5,856 nucleotides of DNA from Kiritimatiellia bacterium. GTDB lineage: Bacteria > Verrucomicrobiota > Kiritimatiellia > SLAD01. The stretch spans positions 1-5,856 of the forward strand of contig SKXR01000248.1 of assembly GCA_007128275.1 (NCBI GenBank), given 5' to 3'. The notes beneath the pieces were generated by a model, which was not told the origin of the DNA, ran no database searches, and saw only the letters and a list, made by a program, of their open reading frames with translations. Made by a program: the position numbers and the translations under genes. Positions 5,797 to 5,856 of the stretch are shown here, piece after piece; positions within the stretch are counted from its first letter, which is position 1; every line of letters starts with the position of its first letter.

Positions 5797-5856
5797 CTAT
5801 GCCTTGTCGACCGCGCCTCGGACAACGTCGCATATCTTCCGCACGTCGTCCACCGT
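5797..5856 (-). CDS. C-terminal end of a protein, possibly a PLP-dependent sugar aminotransferase
   Basis: The minus strand reads 19 codons from the window edge to a TAG at 5799-5797, giving TVDDVRKICDVVRGAVDKA. The pattern T-x-D-D-V-x-x-I-x-x-x-V, an amphipathic helix after a Thr/Asp cap, is how many DegT/DnrJ/EryC1/StrS aminotransferases end; class III aminotransferases have similar tails. A tail this short cannot settle the family. If it is a DegT-type enzyme it would transfer an amino group to a nucleotide-linked ketosugar, in keeping with the sugar-type genes downstream. Only the very end is present. Confidence 0.45.
   Translation of the reverse strand, partial: TVDDVRKICDVVRGAVDKA

Overview
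The window comes from a moderately GC-rich bacterium. All genes I can support lie on the minus strand, so transcription runs from right to left. No RNA gene is visible. The lineage cannot be fixed from the sequence. The short release-factor-like protein and the hairpin-type intergenic repeat would suit an environmental PVC-type or related candidate phylum, but that is a weak guess.

In transcription order the layout is as follows. At 5856-5797 is the last 19 codons of a gene whose tail resembles a PLP-dependent (sugar) aminotransferase. An AAA+ ATPase of the AAA_14/DUF4143 type follows (5683-4544), preceded by an operator-like inverted and tandem repeat at 5684-5720. Next is a B12-binding-domain radical SAM enzyme (4503-3010). 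A gap of about 200 bp holds a paired GC-hairpin repeat resembling a REP/BIME element (2832-2930). Then come a NUDIX hydrolase (2801-2316), a promoter-like site (2306-2278), and a split transketolase encoded by two overlapping genes: N-terminal ThDP-binding subunit 2250-1420 and C-terminal subunit 1433-498. Last is a release-factor-like ribosome rescue protein (396 to beyond base 1) with its own promoter-like site.

The two transketolase halves almost certainly form one enzyme. Together with the cobalamin radical SAM enzyme, the NUDIX hydrolase and a possible aminotransferase, they look like part of an accessory pathway building or modifying an unusual sugar, for example for a surface glycan, rather than central pentose-phosphate metabolism. 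This is inference from gene content. The AAA/DUF4143 gene looks like an independent insertion into the group, and the release-factor-like gene is housekeeping at its edge.

No complete novel system is proven here. The most interesting points are the transketolase/radical SAM pairing, the operator-like repeat at the ATPase start, the paired-hairpin repeat that has probably corrupted the apparent NUDIX reading frame, and a GH-to-AQ change in a conserved transketolase motif.
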